Of a stretch of DNA of 49,157 nucleotides, positions 16,795-25,804 are shown piece after piece. The stretch comes from Shewanella sp. Isolate13 (GTDB taxonomy: Bacteria; Pseudomonadota; Gammaproteobacteria; Enterobacterales; Shewanellaceae): NCBI RefSeq assembly GCF_022398325.1, contig NZ_JAKEVD010000034.1, forward strand, positions 1 to 49,157, read 5' to 3'. The number at the start of each line of letters is the position of its first letter. Position 1 is the first letter of the stretch. The notes below the pieces were generated by a model, which made no database searches, was not told where the DNA came from, and saw only the letters and a program-made list of their open reading frames with translations. A program made the translations under genes and the position numbers.

Positions 16795-17214
16795 ATGAAA
16801 AAGTTTATCAGCGTAATCGCATTATCAATCGCCAGTTTCACATCTCAGGCCGCCTCAGTAGCGTTTCCCGAGTCGATTGAAGTACTCACCGTTAATGGAT
16901 TAAGTAACGTTGACAGTCGTTATCTAGAATTAGATCAAGGACAAAATTTGATTGAGGTACAGTACCGTGATCTATTCGAAACCAACGCGGAAGATTCAAA
17001 TTGGGTAAGGTCTGAGCCACTTTACCTCTATATCGACCTTGAAACTGCCGCCAACTATAAGGCGTTCACGCCGAGCATTTTGTCTGAAGAGGATGCCTAT
17101 CAGTTCATCGATAATCCAACCATTAAGCTCAATAATGGTATGGGTAGTGAAAAACAGGTTAGCCTGATGACACATGGACAATTGATGGCAAAATTACTAC
17201 TATCAAAACAGTAA
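16795..17214 (+). CDS. DUF2057 (YccT-like) periplasmic protein
   Basis: 139-residue secreted protein starting at the ATG at 16795, preceded by GGAG at good spacing. The signal peptide MKKFISVIALSIASFTSQAA is followed by a domain with VAFPESIEVLTVNG, a central GQNLIEVQYRDLFE and an end region around QLMAKLLLSKQ. The N-terminal pattern (a value or named quantity followed by QGQNLIEVQY) fits DUF2057, whose role is not established. It lies between two small cysteine-containing secreted proteins, but nothing in it looks metal-binding, so inclusion in the metal cluster is doubtful. Confidence 0.65.
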   Translation: MKKFISVIALSIASFTSQAASVAFPESIEVLTVNGLSNVDSRYLELDQGQNLIEVQYRDLFETNAEDSNWVRSEPLYLYIDLETAANYKAFTPSILSEEDAYQFIDNPTIKLNNGMGSEKQVSLMTHGQLMAKLLLSKQ

Positions 17215-17331
17215 GATATTGAGCCCATATCTTATAAAGAACGCGCGTTGAGCAGGTGAATTTGTGAACTTTATCAATGCGCCGCTCTTTTCCTATGGTA
17301 GACTAATCACTGCTTATTATTTGGAAACATC

Positions 17332-17748
17332 ATGTTTAGCAGAATTCGCCGTCATACATTATTAGCATTTATGCTGCTCGCGTTGTTGAGCCAGCTAGTG
17401 CTGACTAATGGTTCATGGATGGTGCCAAATGCGATGGCAGATGAAATGCCAATGATGAGCATGCAAGCGGGAACTGAATGTCACCAAGACCAAATGGATG
17501 AAGACACTCATTGCTGTGAGTCTGAAGAGAGTATGCAAATGCTTCCCGGCGACTCTCAAAGCTGCTGCAATGGCAACGGAAACTGCCAGAGTGACTGCAA
17601 CCACTGCTTGGTTATTTCAGTAACAGGTACCCTGTTTAGTGTGACACCTTGGCCAGGTTTCAACACTTCCGATATTGCATTGGCCACTCCTATGCCTCAT
17701 TTCCACTCTATTTCATTGCCACAAGATTTAAGACCTCCAATCGCGTAA
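17332..17748 (+). CDS. secreted Cys/Met/His-rich protein, putative metal binder
   Basis: 138-residue protein with a signal peptide (about residues 1-36, ending AMA) and a mature part dense in potential soft-metal ligands: MPMMSMQ, ECHQDQM, HCCESEESMQM, SCCNGNGNCQSDCNHC. Eight cysteines lie within about 40 residues, and the tail MPHFHS...PPIA adds histidines. This composition suits binding of copper, silver or similar ions in the periplasm. It precedes the HMBD protein and the Cus-like pump, consistent with a metal-sequestering accessory role. Family not recognised with certainty; a CopL/DUF2946-like relative is possible. Confidence 0.6.
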   Translation: MFSRIRRHTLLAFMLLALLSQLVLTNGSWMVPNAMADEMPMMSMQAGTECHQDQMDEDTHCCESEESMQMLPGDSQSCCNGNGNCQSDCNHCLVISVTGTLFSVTPWPGFNTSDIALATPMPHFHSISLPQDLRPPIA

Positions 17749-17893
17749 ACCAAGGCACTATGCCCCTATGCGAATATCTCTTTGTAAAAAAAGAAAACAA
17801 ATTAATCTTAATCAGCAATTATTTAAGCCGTTAATTGTTCTGCTGCTCAAATTAAGCACAGGCATTCGGCCATCTATACGATGGAGTTGAGTT

Positions 17894-18508
17894 ATGAAAA
17901 CCCTTATAAGTTTAGCCTTATCTGCCCTGTTACTTCTGTCTTGGACGGGTACAGCATCAGCAAATGAGCACCATCATGGTGCCCATAAGAACCAACACGC
18001 TGTGCAAAGCCAAGATTATGCTTGCCCTATGCATCCTGAAGTAACCGGTGTTAAAGGTGATTCTTGTCCTAAGTGCGGCATGGACTTAGAAGCAGCTAAA
18101 ACTGCAGCTAAAGGCCATGGCAAAAACTGTGACTCTTGCCCTAATAAAGAGTCGTGCCCTAATAAAACTAACAAGCACCACCAGCATATGAGCAAGCATA
18201 CCCATGCATGCCCTATGAACCCAGCTATTACAGGTAAAGCAGGCGACAGCTGCCCTAAATGCGGCATGGACCTAGAACCTATCGCAAAAGCCGATAACGC
18301 TAAAAACTGTGACTCTTGCCCTAACAAAGAGTCGTGCCCTAATAAAGCTAACAAGCACCACAAACATATGAGCAAGCATACCCATGCATGCCCTATGAAC
18401 CCAGCTATTACAGGTCAAGCAGGCGATAGCTGCCCTAAGTGTGGAATGGATCTAGAACCTATCGCTGCTGGCGACAAGGCTGCTAAATCTGCTCACAAGC
18501 ATCACTAA
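17894..18508 (+). CDS. periplasmic protein with three heavy-metal-binding modules
   Basis: 204-residue secreted protein (signal peptide residues 1-23) made of three heavy-metal-binding domains: YACPMHPEVTG...CPKCGMDLE at 43-66, and two nearly identical HACPMNPAITG...CPKCGMDLEPI at 105-130 and 165-190. Between them are two copies of a linker, NCDSCPNKESCPNK followed by a His-rich HHxHMSKHTHA. The two linker-domain units repeat with a 180-bp DNA period, evidence of recent tandem duplication. In Cus-type systems such modules are normally fused to the adaptor or pump; here they form a separate protein just upstream of cusB, so a periplasmic metal chaperone or buffer is likely. Confidence 0.75.
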   Translation: MKTLISLALSALLLLSWTGTASANEHHHGAHKNQHAVQSQDYACPMHPEVTGVKGDSCPKCGMDLEAAKTAAKGHGKNCDSCPNKESCPNKTNKHHQHMSKHTHACPMNPAITGKAGDSCPKCGMDLEPIAKADNAKNCDSCPNKESCPNKANKHHKHMSKHTHACPMNPAITGQAGDSCPKCGMDLEPIAAGDKAAKSAHKHH

Positions 18509-18532
18509 TATCTAGGGTGGAGATAAGGCATT

Positions 18533-20335
18533 ATGAGTTTATTAAAACTGAAGAAAGCGCGCCGCTCTGCAGTCTGCGCTTTAAGTCTAGTGATGGTTGC
18601 AACCCCGCAGTTGGGTTTTAGCCAGGCGACGGCTGCCGACAAAGAACATACACAGACTCATCAGCATGAGTCCAATCAACGTGGAACTGAGTATTACTGC
18701 CCTATGCACCCAGAGGTGACCAGCCATGAGCCTGGCCGCTGCCCTAAGTGCAAGATGTTTCTCGTTCAAGATGAAGCGGACACCACGTCTCATCAAAAGC
18801 AGAAAGCAGCGGTTAGTAATAACTACTACTGCCCCATGCACCCAGAGGTGACCAGCCATGAACCTGGCCGCTGCCCTGAGTGTAAGATGTTTTTGGTACA
18901 AGACGAACAAGAAGGGGATAAGCAATCAGGCTCATCCCAGGTTGCGGCTATCGAAAACTACTACTGCCCCATGCACCCAGAGGTGACTAGCCATGAACCT
19001 GGCCGCTGCCCTGAGTGTAAGATGTTTTTGGTAAAAGAGGAGGAAGAAGAAACTCCCCCCGATGAGCATGCTGGCCATAACCACACAGCTCAATCGACTC
19101 CATCAACTGAGCAGTCTCAGGCAGATAAAATCCTCAGCCAGCCTAAACCGACGCTGGCGCCCGCCGCGCAAAGTAGTAGTGACGGCAACATAAAGTATGT
19201 CTGCCCTATGCACCCCCATGTCGTCTCAGATGTGCCTGGTAGCTGCCCTATATGTGGTATGGACTTAGAGAAAGTCACTATCGGCGGTGTCGGTGAGGAA
19301 GTCGTTGTTGGCGTATCGGGCGGTATGCAGCAAGCTCTTGGTATGCGCAGCGAGCAAGTGACTAAAGGCACGCTTTGGAAGCTAGTGAAAACTATCGGTA
19401 CCGTGGAGTATAACGAGAACGCCATCGGCCACAGTCACACCCGCGTCAACGGCTGGATTGAAACCTTGATGGTGCACAACGTCGGCCAACGCGTAAAGAA
19501 AGGCCAACTACTCTATGAGCTATATTCTCCTGAGCTGATTAATGCTCAAGATGACTATATGCAAGCGGTAGACTATCTGAAACAAGACCAAAATCGTGGC
19601 CAAAGTTTACTACGTAAGGCTCGTCTACGCCTTGAGTTACTCGGTGTGAGCTCAGCCACAATCAAGCAGTTGGAGCGCACAGGCAAGACTATCTATCGGG
19701 TGCCATTCTATGCCGAGCAGGATGGCTTTATCAGTAAGCTTACGGTACGTCATGGCATGTATGTCCAGCCCGGCGATACCCTGTTTGAAATCGTTGATTT
19801 AAGCAGTGTGTGGGTGATTGCCGATGTGTTTGAGAATGAACAGAGCTGGTTAGAACTGGGGCGCCCTGTGGAAGTCACCTCGGCCGCTCAGGGGTTATTC
19901 GATCTAGAATCGACCATCGACTACATCTATCCAGAGCTGGATCCCGTCTCCCGTGCAATGCGCGTGCGGATCAAGTTAGATAACCCAAATAAACTGTTAA
20001 AGCCTGGTACCTTAGTCGATGTGAAGCTGTTTGGCGGGCCTAAGCGAGAAGTACTAGCGATCCCTACAGAAGCTTTGATCCTCACTGGCCGCGAGAACCG
20101 TGTCGTGGTGCAGCGTGACGATAACCGTTTTGCTTCTGTGCCGGTTAAAGTCGGTATGATTGCTCAGGGCAAGGCCGAGATCATCGAAGGCTTAACCGTT
20201 GGCGACAAGGTGATTGTTTCCGGTCAATTCTTACTGGATTCAGAAGCCAGTATCCAAGGCAGCTTACAGCGCTTAAGTGGCAGCAATAGCAGCGAGAACA
20301 GTAGCGCGGCAAACGATCCACACGCAAACCACTAA
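18533..20335 (+). CDS. cusB: CusB-like RND efflux adaptor with four heavy-metal-binding modules
   Basis: 600-residue membrane-fusion protein of a heavy-metal RND efflux pump. After a signal peptide come three modules YYCPMHPEVTSHEPGRCP.C at residues 54-78, 98-122 and 143-167, then a fourth of different type, YVCPMHPHVVSDVPGSCPICGMDLE, at 222-247; adaptors of this family normally carry one. The remainder (about 250-580) is a typical adaptor: barrel-sandwich halves around VNGWIETLMVHNVGQRVKKGQ and VRHGMYVQPGDTLFEIVDLSSVWV, a hairpin between them, and beta-barrel and membrane-proximal domains. Modules two and three are almost identical in DNA (135-bp period). It is followed after 13 bases by cusA. 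Copper or silver is the likely substrate, by family. Confidence 0.88.
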   Translation: MSLLKLKKARRSAVCALSLVMVATPQLGFSQATAADKEHTQTHQHESNQRGTEYYCPMHPEVTSHEPGRCPKCKMFLVQDEADTTSHQKQKAAVSNNYYCPMHPEVTSHEPGRCPECKMFLVQDEQEGDKQSGSSQVAAIENYYCPMHPEVTSHEPGRCPECKMFLVKEEEEETPPDEHAGHNHTAQSTPSTEQSQADKILSQPKPTLAPAAQSSSDGNIKYVCPMHPHVVSDVPGSCPICGMDLEKVTIGGVGEEVVVGVSGGMQQALGMRSEQVTKGTLWKLVKTIGTVEYNENAIGHSHTRVNGWIETLMVHNVGQRVKKGQLLYELYSPELINAQDDYMQAVDYLKQDQNRGQSLLRKARLRLELLGVSSATIKQLERTGKTIYRVPFYAEQDGFISKLTVRHGMYVQPGDTLFEIVDLSSVWVIADVFENEQSWLELGRPVEVTSAAQGLFDLESTIDYIYPELDPVSRAMRVRIKLDNPNKLLKPGTLVDVKLFGGPKREVLAIPTEALILTGRENRVVVQRDDNRFASVPVKVGMIAQGKAEIIEGLTVGDKVIVSGQFLLDSEASIQGSLQRLSGSNSSENSSAANDPHANH

Positions 20336-20348
20336 TCGGAGACTGATC

Positions 20349-23300
20349 ATGCTAGAAAAAATTATCAGTGCCTCGATTAAACAGCGAGCGATGGTGTTAG
20401 TGCTTACAGCTGTGATTGCCTTAATTGGCTATCAGGCGATGCGCATGACACCTCTGGATGCACTACCCGACCTGTCTGATGTGCAGGTTATTGTCAAAAC
20501 GTCTTATCCAGGACAGGCGCCGCAGTTAGTGGAAGATCAGATAACTTATCCGTTATCCACCGCCATGCTGGCGGTGCCAGGCGCGAAAACCGTGCGTGGT
20601 TTCTCCATGTTCGGTGACTCCTACGTCTATATTATCTTTGAAGATGGTACCGACATCTATTGGGCACGTTCACGGGTTTTAGAGTACCTCTCTCAGACTC
20701 AGGGACAACTGCCAGATAGCGTTACCCCGACCTTAGGCCCTGACGCCTCTGGCGTGGGCTGGGTGTTCCAATATGCCTTAGTCGACCGTAAGGGTAAGCA
20801 TGACTTAGCTCAATTACGCTCCTTGCAAGATTGGTTTTTAAAACTGGAGCTGCAAAGCGTAGAGGGCGTATCTGAGGTGGCGACCATAGGCGGCATGGAG
20901 CAGTCCTATCAGATCATCGTCGACCCGCATAAGTTGGCGCTGTATCAAATTGATTTGATGACGGTGAAAAATGCCTTAGATAACTCCAACAGTTCTACTG
21001 GCGGCTCGGTTATCGAGATGGCCGAAGCCGAGTATATGATCACCTCCACCGGTTATCGCCAAACCTTGGCCGATTTTGAAGAGATCCCGCTAGGTATCGT
21101 GTCAGAATCTGGCACGCCGGTATTGATGAAAGATGTGGCTCAGCTGCGTACCGGTCCTGCCGCACGCCGTGGTATTGCCGAACTAAATGGTGAAGGCGAA
21201 GTGGTCGGCGGTATCGTGGTGATGCGCTACGGTGAGAACGCCCTTGCGACCATCAATAATGTTAAAGGCAAGCTCAAAGAGATAGAAAACGGCCTACCCG
21301 ATGGGGTTGAGTTAGTGATCACTTACGATCGCTCTGAGCTTATTCTTAATTCGGTGGATAACCTCAAGCACAAAGTACTGGAAGAAATGCTTGTGGTCGC
21401 AGTGATCTGCTTGATCTTCCTGCTCCACGCCCGCTCGACATTAGTGGCGATTATCTCACTGCCGATCTCGATTCTAATCAGCTTTATCGTGATGAACATG
21501 ATTGGTGTCAACGCCAATATCATGAGCCTAGGCGGTATCGCTATCGCCATTGGTGCGGTAGTGGATGCCGCTATTGTGATGGTGGAGAACACCCATAAAC
21601 ACTTAGAGCACTACCGCGAGCAACATAATGGTGCCACGCCTACTGGGGAAGCACATTGGGAATTGGTTCGCAAAGCATCGGTTGAAGTCGGGCCGGCACT
21701 GTTTTTCAGCTTGCTGATCATCACCCTAAGCTTCGTGCCAGTGTTTGCCCTAGAGGCGCAGGAGGGACGCCTGTTCCATCCGCTAGCCTATACCAAGACC
21801 TTTGCCATGGCGGCGAGTGCGATATTGGCGATCACCCTGATCCCAGTGTTAATGGGCTATTTCGTTCGCGGAAAAATCCCCGACGAGCGCAAAAACCCGA
21901 TTAGCCGATTATTAATCGCGATTTACGAGCCGACACTACGCTTGGTACTGCGTTTTCCAAAAATCACCATCTTGCTGGCCATGGTGACACTCGCAAGTGC
22001 GATATATCCGATGACCAAGATGGGCAGCGAGTTTATGCCTGAGCTCGAAGAGGGCGATCTACTCTACATGCCTACCACACTACCGAGCGTCAGTGCAGGT
22101 AAGGCGGCGGAGATCTTGCAGCAAACCGACAGATTGATAAAAACCATACCCGAAGTGAAGCGGGTATTTGGTAAGGTCGGCCGCGCCATGACAGCAACGG
22201 ATCCGGCGCCTCTCACCATGCTTGAGACCACCATCATGCTTAATCCAAGGAACACTTGGCGAGAAGGTATGACGCTGGAAGGCATTATCGCTGAGCTACA
22301 AAAAACCGTCAAAGTTCCGGGGATGACCAATGCCTGGGTGCAACCAATCAAGACTCGTATCGATATGCTATCAACCGGGGTGAGAACCCCTGTCGGCATA
22401 AAAATATCCGGTGCCGATATCGATGAGTTGCAGCGAATAGGCACAGAGATAGAAGCCGTGGTCAGTAAACTACCCGGCACGGCTTCGGCCTTTGCCCAGC
22501 GCACCAGTGGTGGTCGTTATATCGATATTGAGCCCAATCTTAAAAATGCCGCTCGGTATGGAATGACCCTCAAAGATATTCAAGACGTGGTGCAGATGGC
22601 AATTGGCGGCATGCAGGTGGGACAGTCGATTCAAGGCCAAGAACGCTATCCGATCAATATCCGCTACCCAAGGGAGCTGCGCGACAGTATCGAAAAGCTA
22701 GAAGATCTGCCTGTACTAACAAAAACGGGCAAATATCTGCCCCTAGGTAACCTTGCCAGCATCACCATCAGTGATGGTGCACCTATGCTTGCCAGTGAAA
22801 ACGGCCGTTTGATCAGCTGGGTATTTGTCGATTTGAAAGATATCTCTATCGGCGAGTACATCACGACAGCAAGGGCGGCGCTAGACGAGCAGATCGCCTT
22901 ACCGCCACGCTACAACTATAGTTTTGCAGGTCAATATGAGTATATGCAGCGAGTAGAAGCCAAGATGCAGCTGGTTGTGCCGTTAATGCTAGCGGTTATC
23001 TTCATGTTACTCATGATGACCTTTAGCTCGTTTATCCAAGCGTCGGTGATTATGCTGAGTCTACCTTTCTCACTCGTGGGGAGCGCCTGGTTACTCTACT
23101 TCCTGAACTTCGACTTCTCCGTGGCGGTATCTGTGGGGATGATCGCGCTTGCTGGTGTTGCCGCCGAATTTGGCGTGGTAATGCAGGTTTACCTGAATAA
23201 CAGCATCAAAGAGCGTAGGCTGGCTGGAGACTTCAATAAACGCAGCGACTTAAGCGAAGCGCTTATTCACGGCGCAGTTATGCGTATTCGTCCTAAGGCG

Positions 23301-23486
23301 ATGACGGTAGCCACCATCTTCTTTGGATTACTACCTATCATGTGGGGCAGCGGTACGGGTAATGAGGTGATGCAAAAAATTGCAGCCCCTATGGTGGGCG
23401 GTATGGTCACAGCACCACTGCTGTCGCTATTTGTGATCCCTGCGATCTATCTGCTGATCTATGGCCGATCTTTAAGTAAGGAGTAG
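20349..23486 (+). CDS. cusA: CusA-like heavy-metal RND efflux pump
   Basis: 1045-residue proton-driven inner-membrane RND transporter of the heavy-metal subfamily. The start at 20349 follows a GGAGA ribosome site; a reading 24 codons longer would overlap cusB and is rejected. Seen: the first membrane segment (residues 12-30), MTPLDALPDLSDVQVIVKT, the large periplasmic loop, the central helices with SIGAVVDAAIVMVENTHKHLE-type sequence, the second repeat after TKMGSEFMPELEEGDLLYMPT, and the C-terminal membrane bundle. The latter motifs are typical of CusA/CzcA proteins. Substrate is inferred as copper or silver from the methionine/cysteine-rich partners rather than from pump residues. No cusC-like channel gene follows. 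Confidence 0.92.
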   Translation: MLEKIISASIKQRAMVLVLTAVIALIGYQAMRMTPLDALPDLSDVQVIVKTSYPGQAPQLVEDQITYPLSTAMLAVPGAKTVRGFSMFGDSYVYIIFEDGTDIYWARSRVLEYLSQTQGQLPDSVTPTLGPDASGVGWVFQYALVDRKGKHDLAQLRSLQDWFLKLELQSVEGVSEVATIGGMEQSYQIIVDPHKLALYQIDLMTVKNALDNSNSSTGGSVIEMAEAEYMITSTGYRQTLADFEEIPLGIVSESGTPVLMKDVAQLRTGPAARRGIAELNGEGEVVGGIVVMRYGENALATINNVKGKLKEIENGLPDGVELVITYDRSELILNSVDNLKHKVLEEMLVVAVICLIFLLHARSTLVAIISLPISILISFIVMNMIGVNANIMSLGGIAIAIGAVVDAAIVMVENTHKHLEHYREQHNGATPTGEAHWELVRKASVEVGPALFFSLLIITLSFVPVFALEAQEGRLFHPLAYTKTFAMAASAILAITLIPVLMGYFVRGKIPDERKNPISRLLIAIYEPTLRLVLRFPKITILLAMVTLASAIYPMTKMGSEFMPELEEGDLLYMPTTLPSVSAGKAAEILQQTDRLIKTIPEVKRVFGKVGRAMTATDPAPLTMLETTIMLNPRNTWREGMTLEGIIAELQKTVKVPGMTNAWVQPIKTRIDMLSTGVRTPVGIKISGADIDELQRIGTEIEAVVSKLPGTASAFAQRTSGGRYIDIEPNLKNAARYGMTLKDIQDVVQMAIGGMQVGQSIQGQERYPINIRYPRELRDSIEKLEDLPVLTKTGKYLPLGNLASITISDGAPMLASENGRLISWVFVDLKDISIGEYITTARAALDEQIALPPRYNYSFAGQYEYMQRVEAKMQLVVPLMLAVIFMLLMMTFSSFIQASVIMLSLPFSLVGSAWLLYFLNFDFSVAVSVGMIALAGVAAEFGVVMQVYLNNSIKERRLAGDFNKRSDLSEALIHGAVMRIRPKAMTVATIFFGLLPIMWGSGTGNEVMQKIAAPMVGGMVTAPLLSLFVIPAIYLLIYGRSLSKE

Positions 23487-23503
23487 GTTAGAAAGCCATA
23501 ACC

Positions 23504-23533
23504 AAACAGGGTCGCAGCATTGCGACCCTGTTT
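23504..23533. terminator. terminator between cusA and VOC gene
   Basis: Perfect 13-bp stem AAACAGGGTCGCA (23504-23516) with TGCGACCCTGTTT (23521-23533), loop GCAT. Placed between convergent genes. Confidence 0.8.
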
Positions 23534-23560
23534 CGTTATTAATAGTCAATCGGTATAAGC

Positions 23561-24355
23561 TTAACTGCCCATACGCAGCTCTATAATCGAAAAGAAGCCA
23601 CCGTCAGGATCGTTAATTACCGCAAAGCGACCAACATTAGGAATATCGGTAGGAGGCACACAGACCTTGCCACCGAGCTGATCAACCTGCGCCGCTTTGT
23701 CATCGCAGTTTTCAACGGTGAAATACAGCATCCAATGGGCAGGCATATCACCCCACTCCTCGGACATCGCCATCATGCCGCCAATATCTTGCGCTCCCAC
23801 CTGCCACTCGGTGTAATCCATGCCTTCCATATTACTGTCTCTCGTCCCCCAGCCAAACACATGGGGATAAAACTTCTTTGCCTCCTGCGGATCACGACAG
23901 GCTAACTCCACCCAACACAGGGTATGAGTTTCGGCTGCGCGTTGCGCTCCCAGATGGTTTTTCGCTTGCCAGAGTGCAAACCTCGCCCCTTCTGGATCTT
24001 GAACGATCGCCATGCGCCCAGCCTCACCGACATCATGGGGACCTATCAACAGAGTCCCTCCCGCTCCGATGACATCGACTAGCGATGAATCAAGATTTTC
24101 TACCGCAAAATACACTGTCCACTGGGTGGTATCACCATTAGCCACCATCTCTTCGGGCAGTTGATACATGGCACCAATATCATCACCATCGATCGCCATC
24201 ATGCTATATATCCCCTGCGGGATAGGCATATCGATGATCTCCCAACCAAATAAGCTGCTATAAAACTGCTTGCTTGCATTGATATTCAGAGAGGCTAACT
24301 CTATCCAGCATGGCTGGCCTTGAAAATATTGGTCAACTTTCATCACAGGTTCCAT
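23561..24355 (-). CDS. two-domain VOC (glyoxalase-fold) protein
   Basis: 264-residue cytoplasmic protein with two vicinal-oxygen-chelate domains in tandem: the first from PCWIELASLNINASKQFYSSLFGWEI to the FALWQAK region, the second from LCWVELACRDPQEAKKFYPHVFGWGT to GGFFSIIE. Both have the FYSSLFGW-type segment and the late D.(D/E)GA.F metal or substrate-side motif seen in the glyoxalase/bleomycin-resistance superfamily. Members range from dioxygenases to binding proteins, so the reaction is unknown. A start at MKVDQYF (24343) is also possible. It converges on cusA and is divergent from the diguanylate cyclase gene; no operon partner. Confidence 0.8.
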   Translation of the reverse strand: MEPVMKVDQYFQGQPCWIELASLNINASKQFYSSLFGWEIIDMPIPQGIYSMMAIDGDDIGAMYQLPEEMVANGDTTQWTVYFAVENLDSSLVDVIGAGGTLLIGPHDVGEAGRMAIVQDPEGARFALWQAKNHLGAQRAAETHTLCWVELACRDPQEAKKFYPHVFGWGTRDSNMEGMDYTEWQVGAQDIGGMMAMSEEWGDMPAHWMLYFTVENCDDKAAQVDQLGGKVCVPPTDIPNVGRFAVINDPDGGFFSIIELRMGS

Positions 24356-24543
24356 CGCTAACGCATCCTAATCCTTTGAGTTAAGACCGATTTGCGTCTG
24401 CTGTCCAACTATCACTAGCAAATGATGCAAACAAGCGTGAGTAAATTCTTAAAATCACCTAGAAACATCGACTGTGGAAAATAAGATAGGTTTGATCCTG
24501 TGGACTATAATCTAGATCCAGCCATCATCAAGGAGGAGTGTGA

Positions 24544-25722
24544 GTGCCTGTATTAGAGCGAAGCCTACGTTATCTCTTTGCCCCAATTATACTTGCGTTC
24601 ATTGGTATCGCCGTGATCCAGCAGTTAACGGTCACATGGCAGGGATGGCTACCTAGGTTTGATGACCTCCCCTATTACCTGTTATCGCTTTCTGCAGTGC
24701 TAGCACTGCAATTTAGCTGTGGTCGTATTAGCTACCTATCGATACTGTTACTGCTTTATTACCACCTTAGCCAAACAGAACCTCTCGTCAGCTTTGACAG
24801 AGACCAAGTCTTTCTTACTGGCACTCTAATCATCACTTTTTTTGCTATCAGCAAGGATAGAAGCCCAATTTCCATCCACTTTTTCAAAGTCTTAATTGGT
24901 ATCTCTGCTTGCTTTGCACTGGCCTTTGTCTGGAAGGCAGGAGCAGAAGGTTTATCATCATTTAATATGACCCAATTGCCTAGCATGCTTAACTTGATCG
25001 CATCCCTGTATCTTCCCATCGGGATCTCATGCATAGTGATCAGCATCTATACCGTTTGGCACGCAACGGGAACCAACTCTACCATTGCACTGACGCAATT
25101 CATTTGGCTATTTCACTACTACCTTCCCAACGACATGGCATTTTCCATCCTGCTCTCTATGTTAGCGGCTGCGTACCTGTTTTCTATGTTATTTGCACTC
25201 TATGATCTCGCCTATAAAGATGAATTAACCGGGCTCGCCTCTCGACGAGCCTTAAATACCATGGCGTTATCGCTCAATAAACATTACTGCGTGGCGATGG
25301 TGGATATCGATCACTTCAAAAGCTTTAACGATACCTACGGCCACGATGTTGGCGATCAAGTTCTGCGTTTAGTGGCAAAGAAACTCAGCAAAGTGAAAGG
25401 CGGTGGTCAAGTCTTTCGTTACGGCGGAGAGGAGTTCACCATAGTATTTGAAAGCAGAAATATTGAACGAGTACTCCCCCATCTAGAGGAGATCAGACAA
25501 AAAATCAGTCAGTATAATATTGTGCTACGCGATCAGGGACGCAAGGGTAAGAGTAAATTAGATAGAAACAGAAAGCAGAAGCCAAACCAGACAGTGAATA
25601 TCACCATCTCGATTGGCGTAGCCGAGCAGCGCGGTGAAACCTCATTTGAAAAAACACTAAAATCCGCCGATGAGGCATTATACAAGGCTAAGAATAACGG
25701 TCGTAACTGCGTATTTGCCTAA
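24544..25722 (+). CDS. membrane-anchored diguanylate cyclase (GGDEF)
   Basis: 392-residue protein. The N-terminal half has about six membrane segments (from LRYLFAPIILAFIGIAVIQQL to about residue 215), a putative sensory region of no recognised family. The C-terminal GGDEF domain begins DELTGLASRRALN, with the substrate-binding VDIDHFKSFNDTYGHDVGD and an active-site GGEEF at 294-298; it should make cyclic di-GMP. The inhibitory RxxD site five residues before GGEEF is replaced by KGGG, so product feedback is probably absent. A basic insert near residue 333 (RDQGRKGKSKLDRNRKQK) is unusual. The GTG start at 24544 is set by AGGAGG seven bases upstream. Single gene with its own terminator. Confidence 0.88.
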   Translation: MPVLERSLRYLFAPIILAFIGIAVIQQLTVTWQGWLPRFDDLPYYLLSLSAVLALQFSCGRISYLSILLLLYYHLSQTEPLVSFDRDQVFLTGTLIITFFAISKDRSPISIHFFKVLIGISACFALAFVWKAGAEGLSSFNMTQLPSMLNLIASLYLPIGISCIVISIYTVWHATGTNSTIALTQFIWLFHYYLPNDMAFSILLSMLAAAYLFSMLFALYDLAYKDELTGLASRRALNTMALSLNKHYCVAMVDIDHFKSFNDTYGHDVGDQVLRLVAKKLSKVKGGGQVFRYGGEEFTIVFESRNIERVLPHLEEIRQKISQYNIVLRDQGRKGKSKLDRNRKQKPNQTVNITISIGVAEQRGETSFEKTLKSADEALYKAKNNGRNCVFA

Positions 25723-25762
25723 ATTGCATCAGCAAGCAGAACCAGAAATTAGATATAGCTAA

Positions 25763-25796
25763 CCCCAAGCCTGATAAGCTTGGGGCTAGTTTTATC
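25763..25796. terminator. terminator after diguanylate cyclase gene
   Basis: Stem CCCCAAGC (25763-25770) with GCTTGGGG (25778-25785), followed by CTAGTTTTAT. It lies between convergent genes. Confidence 0.7.
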
Positions 25797-25804
25797 GGAT
25801 TAGA

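Noticed and set aside
20277..20348. Longer cusA start
   Set aside because: It overlaps cusB, and the extra residues do not resemble RND N-termini; GGAGA precedes ATG 20349.
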